Shown here: in pieces, positions 5,137-5,475 of the stretch
Position numbering within the stretch: the first letter of the stretch is position 1
Layout of the letters: each line of letters opens with the position of its first letter
Source of the DNA: JADFOB01 sp964651325
Lineage (GTDB): Bacteria; Planctomycetota; Phycisphaerae; UBA1845
DNA length: 5,475 nt
NCBI GenBank assembly: GCA_964651325.1
Contig: CAZYXP010000224.1
Location: 1-5,475, forward strand
Reading direction: 5' to 3'
The notes under the pieces: model-generated
Seen by the model: only the letters and a program-made list of their open reading frames with translations
Database searches by the model: none
What the model was told of the DNA's origin: nothing
Position numbers and translations under genes: made by a program

Positions 5137-5475
5137 ATGTATGACTGTGACAGATTGAAGAGGAATGGGTTGTTTGCCCTGATGCTGGCTGCGGGGGCGA
5201 TGTTGCTTCTGCCTGGTTGCCCGATGATGGGTGTTGCGCCCGATCCCGCGGGACGCGGTGACCCATGTAATGGCGCATGTGTCGCCGGTGAATCCTGCGT
5301 GAACGACGTATGCGTTGCGGACGATCCGGAGGCTTTCAAGAATGCCGACGGAATCAACGGCGGCAAGCTCGCCGACAAGTTCTGGGCCAGCGAGACCGGG
5401 TTCGACCAGAACGACGCGAATATCGACGTGTTCAAGAACAACGCAGATTTCTTCCGTTGCAAGCAGTGTCACGGC
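5137..5475 (+). CDS. Secreted lipoprotein with Cys-rich segment and c-type haem motif, N-terminal part
   Basis: Start of an exported, lipid-anchored protein that likely carries covalent haem c; the frame is open to the window end. Residues 1-28 form a lipoprotein signal: basic LKR at 7-9, hydrophobic LFALMLAAGAMLLL at 12-25, and lipobox LPGC with C28 as the lipidated cysteine. The mature part starts with a short linker, then a small cysteine cluster C44-x3-C48-x5-C54-x4-C59 (CNGAC, ESC, DVC), which could hold two disulfides as in small extracellular Cys-rich modules. From residue 71 the stretch DGINGGKLADKFW leads to FFRCKQCHG, where C108-x2-C111-H112 is a haem c attachment motif two codons before the edge. 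This suggests a membrane-attached cytochrome c, or an electron-transfer or oxidase subunit; how many haems or further domains follow cannot be seen. A GGAGG site and a sigma-54-type promoter lie directly upstream, so it is probably activator controlled and first in its transcript. Confidence 0.78.
   Translation, partial: MYDCDRLKRNGLFALMLAAGAMLLLPGCPMMGVAPDPAGRGDPCNGACVAGESCVNDVCVADDPEAFKNADGINGGKLADKFWASETGFDQNDANIDVFKNNADFFRCKQCHG

Overview
This window is a GC-rich bacterial chromosome segment of conserved housekeeping-type genes. No transposase, phage, tRNA, rRNA or CRISPR signal was seen. The combination of a pyrophosphate-type phosphofructokinase, an HEXXH-type M49 peptidase, an orphan TYW1-like radical SAM protein, a sigma-54 promoter and a cysteine-rich lipoprotein with a haem c motif would suit a Planctomycetota-like or related deep-branching environmental bacterium. 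That placement is inference from gene content and has low confidence.

Layout from left to right: (1) the C-terminal part of an M49-family (DPP III-like) zinc peptidase on +, ending at 900; (2) convergent to it, queE on - (949-1635), encoding 7-carboxy-7-deazaguanine synthase of the queuosine/7-deazaguanine pathway; (3) a divergent intergenic region of about 500 bases (1636-2134) with promoter-like sequences facing both ways and two palindromic elements; (4) a PPi-type 6-phosphofructokinase on + (2135-3496); (5) 73 bases downstream, on the same strand, a COG0731/TYW1-like radical SAM protein (3570-4448), with a 9-bp inverted repeat in the gap that ends just before its Shine-Dalgarno; (6) a gene-poor stretch of about 690 bases (4449-5136) that ends in a good sigma-54 -24/-12 promoter and carries upstream repeats that could be activator sites; (7) the start of a secreted lipoprotein with a small cysteine-rich segment and a CXXCH haem motif, running off the window at 5475.

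No dedicated multi-gene novel system is evident. The pfk-radical SAM pair is probably one transcription unit. queE stands without queC, queD or queF here. The most interesting part is the right end: a putative extracytoplasmic haem lipoprotein behind an apparent sigma-54 promoter, which implies activator-dependent expression of an electron-transfer or oxidase-like function.
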